In this document: piece by piece, positions 27,747 through 35,705 of the stretch
Numbering within the stretch: the stretch's first letter is position 1
How the letters are laid out: every line of letters starts with the position of its first letter
IMG/VR virus record: IMGVR_UViG_3300035698_016128
Span: 60,120 to 124,119 of that record
From: a virus
Strand: one strand, 5' to 3'
Length of the DNA stretch: 64,000 nt
The notes under the pieces: model-generated
Database searches by the model: none
What the model was told of the DNA's origin: nothing
What the model saw: only the letters and a program-made list of their open reading frames with translations
Translations under genes and position numbers: made by a program

Positions 27747-28159
27747 CTACAGCAAAACAAAAACTCCTCAAGCAATTAGCCGACAAGGATGCTAAGCGCA
27801 AGAGGGAAGAATCTAAAAAACTAAAGAGAAAACCTATCAAGAAGATTGACCATACCAAAGATACATTCCGTAATGATGATGAAGAACCTGAAGAAGATGA
27901 AGAAATAGATGAAGAGGATGAAGAAATAGATGACGAAGATGATGAATATGAAGAACCTGATTGCCACGGAGAATATAAAGATCCAAAAGAATGTTTTGAA
28001 ATGGGTTGTGAAGACGCCATGAGGCGAGATTGTGCAGGTAGACGTTACATCAAAGAGAACAAGGAGGAGTTCAATGACTGGTTCGAAAGAAAAGAAAAGA
28101 CTGCCGAAGGGAAGCGAAAGCGAAAGCGAAAGAAAGTCGTCAGCGGTCGCGTCTGGTGA
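27743..28159 (+). CDS. Acidic-linker protein with Cys4 motif and basic tail
   Basis: A 138-residue protein. The start MTTAKQKLLKQLADKD resembles the KILxRM motif. Residues about 45-70 are almost pure Asp/Glu, followed by a four-cysteine motif (CHGEYKDPKEC, FEMGC, RRDC) and a Lys/Arg tail. The same design recurs at 44570 and 62960. Confidence 0.75.
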   Translation: MTTAKQKLLKQLADKDAKRKREESKKLKRKPIKKIDHTKDTFRNDDEEPEEDEEIDEEDEEIDDEDDEYEEPDCHGEYKDPKECFEMGCEDAMRRDCAGRRYIKENKEEFNDWFERKEKTAEGKRKRKRKKVVSGRVW

Positions 28160-28367
28160 GGCAGGGGTCCCGGTGCAGGTGCAAATCATGCCCGACCAGT
28201 TCAGCGTGATCACGGCAAGCCAATCCAGCACGGAAATCAAGCGTGATGCCAAGGGTGTCGTGGGATTTACCGTCAAGGCTTACGCCAACTCGGTAGAGGA
28301 AGCCGCATCGGACGCCATGAAGACCTTCAACAGTGTCGTCGCAGAATTCGAAACGGGGGAAGAGTAA
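28074..28367 (+). CDS. Unknown 97-residue protein
   Basis: Starts MTGSKEKKRLPKGSESESER after AAGGAGGAGTTCA and overlaps the previous gene by 86 bases in another frame. After a basic, Ser-rich head comes a beta-alpha domain (FTVKAYANSVEEAASDAMKT). Not recognised. Confidence 0.74.
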   Translation: MTGSKEKKRLPKGSESESERKSSAVASGEAGVPVQVQIMPDQFSVITASQSSTEIKRDAKGVVGFTVKAYANSVEEAASDAMKTFNSVVAEFETGEE

Positions 28368-28369
28368 CA

Positions 28370-28576
28370 ATGAAAGCAATCCTGGTCCTGGCTACTTGGG
28401 TGCTCGCGTTCGTTCCAGTCTATACTTGCCTATGGCTTTGGAATGTTCTCGACCCGACTTCCTTCCTAGAGAAGTTGGCAACGATCGCCCTGTTCTGCAT
28501 TGGCGGAGGCACAGTACAATTACTTCTCTTGTGCGTGGCTGTTATCTTAACGGATGTCATACTCGAAGAAGAATGA
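28370..28576 (+). CDS. Two-span membrane protein
   Basis: A 68-residue protein, MKAILVLATWVLAFVPVYTC..., with hydrophobic spans at about 3-26 and 36-62 and an acidic end (DVILEEE). Could be a small inner-membrane or holin-like protein, but no lysis genes are near. Confidence 0.72.
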   Translation: MKAILVLATWVLAFVPVYTCLWLWNVLDPTSFLEKLATIALFCIGGGTVQLLLLCVAVILTDVILEEE

Positions 28577-28589
28577 AAGGTAGGGCAAC

Positions 28590-28850
28590 ATGATAAAGAG
28601 ACGAGTGAAACCTATCAAGGTAGGTAAGTCTGGCGGCTCCCTCGCGGACATGATAGCGAAGAGTGTTGAAAGAGCACGTAAGGCCGCAGAGTATGTTGAA
28701 AAAACCGGCCTCTGCAGTGCTTGCAAGAAGCATCCCGCCATGATCAATAGCCTTATCTGCACGGTGTGTAACGATGAAAAGGAAGAGGCGCTCAAGCAAC
28801 TTCGCGGACCCGGCTTCATGGAGTTAAGTATCCCTATAACCCGAAAGTAA
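28590..28850 (+). CDS. Small zinc-binding protein
   Basis: An 86-residue protein. Basic start (MIKRRVKPIKVGK), helix, then CSACKKH and CTVCNDE making a zinc ribbon. AAAGGTAGGGCAAC precedes the ATG. Function unknown. Confidence 0.76.
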   Translation: MIKRRVKPIKVGKSGGSLADMIAKSVERARKAAEYVEKTGLCSACKKHPAMINSLICTVCNDEKEEALKQLRGPGFMELSIPITRK

Positions 28851-28866
28851 GGCGAGGGTAAATTAA

Positions 28867-29445
28867 ATGAAAATCATAACGACTATACGTGGCTATGCCC
28901 CTGTCAACTATGGACTCAACGGCCCGGTCCAGAGCGCAATCCTACACAGGAGGAACTGTACGAAGGCAGAGCTCAAAAAGGAAATGAAGGACTTTTGGCA
29001 AAGGTATGCTCCCGGAAAAAAGCTGAGGAAGAGCGACCTCAGAGGAAAGATAGACCTGTTTCACAACATGTGGGAGGGCAGATACGAAATAGAACGCGGG
29101 CTAAGGAAGATCCGCATAACAAACACAATAACTGTTAAGGCAGTCGAAGAGCCACTGCTTGACTACGTTGTGAAGATGACTTGCACCGGGTACATCCCAG
29201 CCAAGGCACCGCTGAAGACATTAGTTGCAATGGCAATCGCCGATGAAGCATGGCATGCCATTGACTTGGACAATGACTTGCCTAACATTACCGAAATAGG
29301 GAAGTTCATCGAACTCTCCTTCAACGAGAGCATGCCGAAGCGTTTAAAGGATGCCAACGAATGCTTCGAGTCCATTCCCAACAAAGACAGATTCATGATG
29401 CTCATTGGCTTAACCTCTTGTGTTGAAATTGAAGAATCGAAATAA
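28867..29445 (+). CDS. Unknown 192-residue protein
   Basis: MKIITTIRGYAPVNYGLNGP..., basic N-terminal half and helical C-terminal half. No motif recognised. Last gene before a 350-base gap. Confidence 0.76.
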   Translation: MKIITTIRGYAPVNYGLNGPVQSAILHRRNCTKAELKKEMKDFWQRYAPGKKLRKSDLRGKIDLFHNMWEGRYEIERGLRKIRITNTITVKAVEEPLLDYVVKMTCTGYIPAKAPLKTLVAMAIADEAWHAIDLDNDLPNITEIGKFIELSFNESMPKRLKDANECFESIPNKDRFMMLIGLTSCVEIEESK

Positions 29446-29795
29446 CTTGGGGAAAGGGGGTAGGGGGATAGGGGTATAAGGTAAAGTGATTCATTATATG
29501 ATCTATATCTTAACATATCTTAGTATAGTGATTTATTTGATAGTATAATCCTTTACCTTTCCTTTCCTTAAGATAGTCATCTTGTTAATATACGAACGAA
29601 GTGAGTTTCCGAGCGTAAGCGAGGAAGTATATAGATCATAGTGTATTACGCCGGAAACTACGAGTAGAAAAAAGTATTAGCATCACTTGACCCCGATAAG
29701 GCGAAATGTTATGCTGTTTCAAGGTAGGAAATACGGCGTTGTAAAACTCCATTGTAGGATATCACTTAACTCCAACGGAGATAAGGTAACCCTAC
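29446..29795. other. AT-rich gap with nested inverted repeats and a promoter
   Basis: No gene is supported. AAGGTAAAG (29479-29487) pairs with CTTTACCTT (29551-29559). ATGATCTATAT near 29497 pairs with ATATAGATCAT near 29631. A TTGACC promoter lies at 29687. The arms could fold into a branched RNA or mark a regulatory or replication site. Confidence 0.5.
29687..29715 (+). promoter_or_regulatory. Sigma-70-type promoter (TTGACC-N17-TATGCT)
   Basis: TTGACC (29687-29692) and TATGCT (29710-29715), 17 bases apart, about 80 bases before the zincin-like gene. Confidence 0.65.
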
Positions 29796-30188
29796 ATGGA
29801 GAAGAAACGAACCGACTACCTTATCAAGCGAATCTACAAGCTACTCATGAACGACACCGGAGACCTGATAATTCGCCTGAAGAAAATACACGACCCAAGC
29901 GTATACGGAATGTGCTGGTCATGGCTTGGGGTTATCCACATCGACCCAAGAAAGGAATTACTGCCAACGCTTATCCATGAAGCCCTTCACATGCTCTACC
30001 CAGAGTGGTGTGAAACAATTGTGTTAAGATCAGAGAAATCAATATGCTACAAAATGAGCGACAGGCAATACGCAAACCTCTTAGTAAGATTCGCAGACTA
30101 CCTTGTGCGTATTGGCTTAGCTGATCGTAAGGAAACAAATGGCAACCATAATCGTAAACGGAAAGAAGTACCACAGGTCCGGTCATGA
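29796..30188 (+). CDS. SprT-like zinc metalloprotein (HExxH)
   Basis: A 130-residue protein. LIHEALHMLYPEW (residues 59-71) contains the HExxH zinc-binding helix. The surrounding order, strand DPRKELLPT then HExxH then a helical end, fits small SprT/zincin-like proteins. In hosts, SprT relatives cut DNA-protein crosslinks; whether this phage protein is catalytic is unknown. GGAGATAAGG lies 12-15 bases upstream. Confidence 0.65.
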   Translation: MEKKRTDYLIKRIYKLLMNDTGDLIIRLKKIHDPSVYGMCWSWLGVIHIDPRKELLPTLIHEALHMLYPEWCETIVLRSEKSICYKMSDRQYANLLVRFADYLVRIGLADRKETNGNHNRKRKEVPQVRS

Positions 30189-30747
30189 TTTGATCGAATG
30201 CAAAGCTCCTAAGGATTCTGAAGATTGCCCAGTCTGTAACGTAGAAAAAGAAAAGGAGATTAAAGCGTGGCTTGCCATGTGCAAGACGGCATGCCTATTG
30301 TGTCATGAGAAACCTCCTTGTTTTATCTGCATGAAGGCGCAATGCAAAGACTGGCACGCTGATAAGAAATATCTTGAAGAGGTTGGCTCTCATCATGGCT
30401 GTCGTAAGCTGAGCCTGAGTAGTTATTGCACAGAGTTTTTTTGCAGATACGGTTTAAGGGGATGGTGGAAGAAAAACTGGAGGGGAATTAACAAGCCCCT
30501 CGTTTTAAAGATAAAAGCAAAAATGCACAAGCGAAAGATTGCTGAGTTGTCTACAGCAAAAAGTAAGGAGAAGCGCCGTGCGAATAAAGAAACAAAAAAA
30601 CCGACTAACCGTAAGGCTCTGGTCAAGAAACACTCTGTGGCGAAGGTTGTTCGAAGACCTACCCGTAATAAATCATCCGTGGAAAGCCGACATAGAAACG
30701 TACATCCAAGAGTTCGTATTCCCCAGAGTAGAAAATCACATCCGTAG
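30139..30747 (+). CDS. Cys-rich protein with very basic tail
   Basis: A 202-residue protein starting MATIIVNGKKYHRSGHDLIE after GTAAGGAAACAA. Cysteines cluster at about 30-105 (CPVC, CKTACLLC, CFICMKAQC), suggesting zinc knuckles. The last 75 residues are Lys/Arg-rich. That tail is encoded by DNA that also encodes the start of the next gene (170-base overlap). Confidence 0.7.
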   Translation: MATIIVNGKKYHRSGHDLIECKAPKDSEDCPVCNVEKEKEIKAWLAMCKTACLLCHEKPPCFICMKAQCKDWHADKKYLEEVGSHHGCRKLSLSSYCTEFFCRYGLRGWWKKNWRGINKPLVLKIKAKMHKRKIAELSTAKSKEKRRANKETKKPTNRKALVKKHSVAKVVRRPTRNKSSVESRHRNVHPRVRIPQSRKSHP

Positions 30748-31300
30748 TGTATCCATTACGGACATTGATATCGAAGTTCGATGGCTGTGGGAACACCCTT
30801 GGGAAATATACGCATCGTCTGAAAGCACAATAACTATCTCCGAAGTCAGGCATAGTGATCCACAAAAATTCCACGGAGGCATGGGCTTCTGGTCGCTCAA
30901 CCTGAACAACCAACTCATAGACCCTGAGCAATTTGTCTTAGCTACTGCGTGGAGTGATAAACACAGATTCTTTAAAAGTAACCTCACATCTGAGAAGTTC
31001 ACCGAATTGCTGACAGCCACCATTATCAAAACCCCCCTAGATAGCCTGAGGATGGCCCCTGTTGCGTCTGAAGCTGGTTTTGATGTCAACACCCATAGGA
31101 AGGAACGGGAAGGCAAGGAAGACGTGTTTACAGTACTTCATAAAGACCTTGTGAGCGCCTGTAAATCGCTTGGGTACAACCAGAACGAGATAGACCCATC
31201 ATTACTTGATAACATCGTCCATGAATCCATGAAGGATGGTGCGGGTACAATTGAAGACTGTGTTAGTATCTTCCTGAAGAGAAGAAGAGAATATTTGTAG
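30578..31300 (+). CDS. Unknown 240-residue protein
   Basis: GTG start after AAGGAGAAGCGCC (then RIKKQKNRLTVRLWSRNTLW). No later start keeps the well-formed N-terminal region PWKADIETYIQEFVFPRVEN. Mixed alpha/beta, no motif recognised. It overlaps the previous gene by 170 bases. Confidence 0.7.
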   Translation: MRIKKQKNRLTVRLWSRNTLWRRLFEDLPVINHPWKADIETYIQEFVFPRVENHIRSVSITDIDIEVRWLWEHPWEIYASSESTITISEVRHSDPQKFHGGMGFWSLNLNNQLIDPEQFVLATAWSDKHRFFKSNLTSEKFTELLTATIIKTPLDSLRMAPVASEAGFDVNTHRKEREGKEDVFTVLHKDLVSACKSLGYNQNEIDPSLLDNIVHESMKDGAGTIEDCVSIFLKRRREYL

Positions 31301-31366
31301 GGGTTTAAGAATCTTCTTCAGATAAAAATAAAAATAAAAAAGATTATTAGTAGATAACAAAAGTGC

Positions 31367-31395
31367 TTGACCGGGATTTTTGGGCCTTGTAATAT
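31367..31395 (+). promoter_or_regulatory. Sigma-70-type promoter (TTGACC-N17-TAATAT)
   Basis: TTGACC (31367-31372) and TAATAT (31390-31395), 17 bases apart, 53 bases before the MoxR-type gene. Closely similar to the promoter at 23981. Confidence 0.75.
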
Positions 31396-31447
31396 GTAGG
31401 TATGGCAAAAAACGGCAACAGTAAACCACAGAGAAGGAGACAGTAAG

Positions 31448-32527
31448 ATGACAGAGAAGAAACACAAAAAGAAGAAGAAGGCTCCTGAAGAAGGGGAAGA
31501 GTATTTCTTCGGTAATGCGCGTCTGGTAAAGCGTGACCGGAAGAATTACGGCTCGTGTGCCTGGAAGGGTGCCTGCAAGGTTGATCCGAAGTGTGACGGC
31601 AAAGATGAGGAATGCGAAGACTTCGAAAGCATTCAGCCGTTCATTCCCCCGATCGATGAACACTATAACCTTAACCTTGAGATCGGCGAAACCATTGCCT
31701 TTGCTCTTGCTGACGAAAACAGGCACAACATCCTGCTGGTTGGCCCTCCTGGGTGCGGTAAGTCTTCGCTGGTCATGATGATCGGGGCAATCACTGATTG
31801 GGAAGTCATGCGCTTCTCTTGCTCTGAGGAAACACGGCAGTCACAGGTTATCGGCCAATGGATTGTGGTGGGTGACAAGATGCGGTGGGTTGACGGCTAC
31901 GTCACCGATGCGCTTCGGCAGGGCAAAATCCTTCTTGAGGATGAAGCTGACTTCATGCGTCCTGAACTGCGTGGCGCTCTCCACCCACTGCTTGAGAAGG
32001 ATGGTACCATCACCCTTCAGGGGTACCATCCGAAAACAGGGGAACCTTTCCTCGAAGTGGTTGACCGTCATCCGAATTTCCGGTGGGTCTCCACAGCCAA
32101 CACCACAGGGCTTGGCGATGATTCCTTCATGTATCACGGGACTCAGTTCATGAATGCCGCCGCTCGCGACCGTTATGCGGTGATCATCCCCATGAATTAC
32201 CTGAGCGTCGAGGAAGAAACTGAGATTCTGGTCAACAAGACCAAAACGGAAACTTCAATAGCTGAGTCGATGAGCAAAACGGCACACGCAATCCGCGAAG
32301 TGTTCGAACAGCAGAAGGTCCAGTACCAGTTCAGTATGCGCCGTCTGCTTGCGTGGGCTGACTACCACAACTTCTACAAAGACCGCAAGCCCTCGGAGGC
32401 CGTGAGGCTTGCCATTCTGTCGTTCGCCCGGGATGATGACATTCAGCAACTCGTTGATCTGATTCGGCTCAACATGGGCGCTGACTTCATCGAAGGTATC
32501 AACCGGTCGGCCAAGGGGGTGAGATAA
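31448..32527 (+). CDS. MoxR-type AAA+ ATPase (CobS-like)
   Basis: A 359-residue protein. After a Lys-rich head and a Cys cluster (C37, C43, C49, C56) comes the AAA+ core: Walker A GPPGCGKSS (99-107), Walker B ILLEDEADF (161-169), sensor region STANTTG. MoxR/CobS ATPases remodel proteins or insert metals together with a VWA partner. Here the partner follows at once, with the stop and start overlapping (GAGATAATGG). CobS/CobT-like pairs are known in other large phages; their target is not settled. GAAGGAGACAGTAAG precedes the ATG. Confidence 0.9.
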   Translation: MTEKKHKKKKKAPEEGEEYFFGNARLVKRDRKNYGSCAWKGACKVDPKCDGKDEECEDFESIQPFIPPIDEHYNLNLEIGETIAFALADENRHNILLVGPPGCGKSSLVMMIGAITDWEVMRFSCSEETRQSQVIGQWIVVGDKMRWVDGYVTDALRQGKILLEDEADFMRPELRGALHPLLEKDGTITLQGYHPKTGEPFLEVVDRHPNFRWVSTANTTGLGDDSFMYHGTQFMNAAARDRYAVIIPMNYLSVEEETEILVNKTKTETSIAESMSKTAHAIREVFEQQKVQYQFSMRRLLAWADYHNFYKDRKPSEAVRLAILSFARDDDIQQLVDLIRLNMGADFIEGINRSAKGVR

Positions 32528-34953
32528 TGGCAGGTAAACGTAGTCCTCTAACAGCAAGGAAGGTCGACGCACTGACCACCCTTGTCCAGTTTCAAACTGG
32601 TCACTATGGCGATGTGCGAATTATCCACAGCGCAGAAGCACACCTGAAAACCGATGGCAAGAATGTCTTCGTGCCGTGGATACCTGATGATGTGTTTGAT
32701 GAATACTCCGACCTGATGTTCAGCGGGGTGGTCCACGAGGGTGCGCACATCAAGCGTTCCTCCTTCACTGCACTCAGGCTCTTCAGGGGGCAACGCCTTG
32801 CGCAGATGTTTGGCAATGCCATTGAAGACTCACGCATTGAACACTTCGAACAGATTGAATACCGGTCGCTTGAAAGGGAATTCAGGGCATTCTCTGATTA
32901 TTTCCAAAGAGACTACCTGAAGGAAAAGAAGGAAAACGAAGATAAGGCAATCAAAGACCCCGGCTACATGCTGTTCCTTGTGGGATGTGTCATGAACCTG
33001 TATCTGAGTGGGTATGAGTACGATTACTTTCCTTACCATGTAATCGAACTCGCCATGTCATGCAAGGATATTCTTGATGATTTTAAAGAGAATTGGCCCA
33101 GTGATAAGACTGGCTCAAGTAAGGCTCTTGAGGCCGGGGCCAAGATTGTTGAGCGTTTCGAAAAGCTCTTCAAGACAATGCCGAAGATCAAACCCCCCAA
33201 AGGTGCCGGTGCATGGGGCGATGATGGTGATGATGAAGGAGAGGGCGAAGAAAAGGAGAGCGACAGCAAAAAAGGCAAACCAAAACCGGGTTCATCGGAA
33301 GAAGGTGATGAAGATGAAGACGACGATGGAAGAAGAGATGAGGATGATGAGGGAAGCGGTGAAGGAGATGGGATGGGCGGCGGCGGAGATGAGGAGGATG
33401 AAGAGGACGGGGAAAGTGGAAGCGGAGACAGTGACAGTGAAGAGGACGATGACGGCAGTGACGAAGGAGACAGTGAAGGTAGTTCCGCTGGCGGGGAAGC
33501 AGGGGACGGTGACGATGAGGAACGTGATGACGAGGAAGATGACAACCCCCTGGACAGTGGCATTGGAACGAACGAAGACGGCCCTGACGCTGATAAGAAG
33601 AAGAATAGCAAAAACGATGGCGATGACGGTGGCGAAAGCGCTGAAGGACTTGGTGACGAAAGTGACGCGGACGGCGGTGAAGAAGAAGGCGAGGCAGAAG
33701 GCGAAAGAGACACAATCACCGACGAAGAATACGGAAAAAAGAAAGACGGCTCAGAAGTAGAAGTAGAATCGGAATTTGAAGGCATGATTCATGAAGATGA
33801 TATGCCAAAGGAAGACCCTGCAATGAAAAGGGCAGGTAAGAAAATCGCCAATGCCTTGGAGAACGCCATGGCGGAGGCCGCTGATGCCGATGGCAACCTT
33901 GACATTACAAAGATTGATGATCACATTGACAGTGGTGGTCCTGGTGGTATTCCTGCATGGAAGATGCTTGAAAAGGCAAAGGACGCCGGAGTTAAAACCA
34001 TCAGGGAACATATCTATGATAAGGCACGTGGCGAGATCATTGCCAAGTCTTCCACAGGTAAGCAACACATGGCACATCCTGATGCGATGAAGCATGACAA
34101 GGAAGTCACCCCCAGTCTCGATGCAACGCCTATGGAGAAAGCACATTACACCAACATAGTCAATGCTCTCGGGCCTGAAATAGGCCGACTTTCAACTCAA
34201 ATGCTCAGCCTCATTATGTCTCAGAAGCGAGTGCACTTCGCACCTGACTCTGAGGAAGGCGAAATTGACACCGCCGCTCTTTGGTCCTTGAAGCACGGCA
34301 ACAAGCGCATCTTTAACCGACATACTTGGGGGCGTAAGCTGAACACAGCAATTGAGATTCTTGTTGATTGCTCAGGCTCCATGGGTAGCAGTGGAAAGGT
34401 CGAAGGGGCGATGAAAGCAGCAATCGCCTTCGGGGAAGTGTTGACAAGAATCGGCGGTGTGCCTTTCGAGGTTACCGGCTTCACCACACACGGATATGGT
34501 GCCCTTTACGGTAAGGAATCGGCAATGTACAACCGCTTTGAATCTTTACTGCACTATGTCTACAAAACGTTTGAAGAGAACTACCACACAGTGAAGTATC
34601 GGCTTCTTGCGATTAAGGCCGGTGGCAATAACTGTGACGGTGAGTCTGTCATGTGGGCAGGGAAACGTCTCATGGCAAGGCCCGAAAAGAGAAAAATGAT
34701 GTTCGTTTTCTCTGACGGTATGCCAGCATGTTACGATGGCGGTCACCCCGGACTGCTTGACCAAGATCTTAAAGAAACAGTCATAAGGCTTGAGAAGCTT
34801 AAGGTCGAAGTCTATGGCATAGGCATTTACACAGATGCCCCTGCTGAATTTTACAAGGACCATGCAATCATCAACCGCAGAGAAGATGATATTGCCCGAG
34901 CACTGTTTGGGTGCCTCAAGAAGAGATTCATGGGTGGTATGAACGGAATGTGA
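32527..34953 (+). CDS. Large VWA-domain protein (CobT-like) with long acidic linker
   Basis: An 808-residue protein. An N-terminal helical domain includes SGVVHEGAHIK (a CobT/zincin-like feature) and a basic, aromatic region. Residues about 230-425 are a low-complexity Asp/Glu/Ser/Gly linker. The C-terminal VWA domain starts near 605 with the MIDAS motif DCSGSMGSS (D614), followed by a conserved Thr in TGFTTHG and a Asp in FSDGMPA. It acts as the substrate or partner arm of the upstream MoxR ATPase, by analogy with CobT/CobS. Substrate unknown; no cobalamin genes are present, although the class II ribonucleotide reductase at 52772 needs B12. Confidence 0.9.
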   Translation: MAGKRSPLTARKVDALTTLVQFQTGHYGDVRIIHSAEAHLKTDGKNVFVPWIPDDVFDEYSDLMFSGVVHEGAHIKRSSFTALRLFRGQRLAQMFGNAIEDSRIEHFEQIEYRSLEREFRAFSDYFQRDYLKEKKENEDKAIKDPGYMLFLVGCVMNLYLSGYEYDYFPYHVIELAMSCKDILDDFKENWPSDKTGSSKALEAGAKIVERFEKLFKTMPKIKPPKGAGAWGDDGDDEGEGEEKESDSKKGKPKPGSSEEGDEDEDDDGRRDEDDEGSGEGDGMGGGGDEEDEEDGESGSGDSDSEEDDDGSDEGDSEGSSAGGEAGDGDDEERDDEEDDNPLDSGIGTNEDGPDADKKKNSKNDGDDGGESAEGLGDESDADGGEEEGEAEGERDTITDEEYGKKKDGSEVEVESEFEGMIHEDDMPKEDPAMKRAGKKIANALENAMAEAADADGNLDITKIDDHIDSGGPGGIPAWKMLEKAKDAGVKTIREHIYDKARGEIIAKSSTGKQHMAHPDAMKHDKEVTPSLDATPMEKAHYTNIVNALGPEIGRLSTQMLSLIMSQKRVHFAPDSEEGEIDTAALWSLKHGNKRIFNRHTWGRKLNTAIEILVDCSGSMGSSGKVEGAMKAAIAFGEVLTRIGGVPFEVTGFTTHGYGALYGKESAMYNRFESLLHYVYKTFEENYHTVKYRLLAIKAGGNNCDGESVMWAGKRLMARPEKRKMMFVFSDGMPACYDGGHPGLLDQDLKETVIRLEKLKVEVYGIGIYTDAPAEFYKDHAIINRREDDIARALFGCLKKRFMGGMNGM

Positions 34954-34957
34954 TTAA

Positions 34958-35042
34958 AAATCCGCCGGGGGGTAACCTTGTGGAGTTGCCGCCACATCGG
35001 GGGCAAAAGTCTCCTACCCCCCACCGCCCTCCGGCGGATTCC
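34958..35042 (+). ncRNA. Structured intergenic RNA or complex terminator
   Basis: The outer stem AATCCGCCGG / CCGGCGGATT is perfect. Inside are GGGGGTA / TACCCCC and a competing pair of inner hairpins (TGTGG/CCACA, TTGCC/GGCAA). CCTTTTCCC follows. The size and multi-stem form exceed a simple terminator; it may also shape the leader of the sigma-like gene 20 bases on. Confidence 0.5.
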
Positions 35043-35063
35043 TTTTCCCAAAAGGGGAATTAG

Positions 35064-35705
35064 ATGAAAAAGTATGAAGACTTCATTGCCTTAGCAACAC
35101 CGATAATAAGACAAGAGGCAAGGCGGTTCAGCAAACGAATTCAAAGTCATGATGTTGAAGATCTTGAGCAAGAAATAAAGTTTAAGATTTGGCGAAGTTT
35201 TGACACCATTGATTTGGATAAATATCCCCCAAAGGCTGTTGCGAGAAATATCGCTGTGCAGACGTGCTTGCGAATATACGGACGTAAGCCGAAGGAAATT
35301 GGCAGTATCAAATTGGAAGAGAACTTTTGGGGGACAAGTGGTTTTGCCAGCATCGAAGTAAGACACTTATCAGATAAACCACATGCGGATGCCGTCATAC
35401 GGGAAGAGGACTTTACCTGCACGGCAGGTACAGCGGAAGTCGAAGTCTGTGACCTACTGGCTACGCTGTCACCACAACTAAGCGATGTAGCGCATACCGT
35501 TCTACGCATCCGGCTTGATCCCCCGCAGGGTTTGATTTCAAAGGCATGCCGTGGTATGCTTGAAACTAAGAAGACCAGCAGGGACAGGTCTACCTTTCGC
35601 ATAACAAATAAAATGTTCAGCGACTACCTTGGCCTAACAAGGTACCGCTATGCTGTTGCTCTTGAAGAGATAAGAGAAAAGCTTGGGGCGCTAGGAGAAT
35701 TGTGA
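35064..35705 (+). CDS. Sigma-factor-like protein
   Basis: A 213-residue protein. Residues about 5-70 (FIALATPIIRQEARRFSKRI, then DVEDLEQEIKFKIWRSFDTI) resemble region 2 of sigma-70/ECF factors, which contacts core RNA polymerase and the -10 element. A region-4-like helix-turn-helix may lie near the end (ITNKMFSDYLGLTRYRYAVA). It could redirect host polymerase to later phage promoters. It cannot replace sigma-54, which belongs to a different family. Confidence 0.65.
   Translation: MKKYEDFIALATPIIRQEARRFSKRIQSHDVEDLEQEIKFKIWRSFDTIDLDKYPPKAVARNIAVQTCLRIYGRKPKEIGSIKLEENFWGTSGFASIEVRHLSDKPHADAVIREEDFTCTAGTAEVEVCDLLATLSPQLSDVAHTVLRIRLDPPQGLISKACRGMLETKKTSRDRSTFRITNKMFSDYLGLTRYRYAVALEEIREKLGALGEL

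Noticed and set aside
33033-33785. Long antisense frame of Ser/Pro repeats
   Set aside because: Mirror image of the Asp/Glu-coding linker of the VWA gene; codon bias alone keeps it open.
32527-34953. VWA protein as a true cobaltochelatase subunit
   Set aside because: No cobalamin pathway gene or CobN is present, so only CobT-like architecture is claimed.
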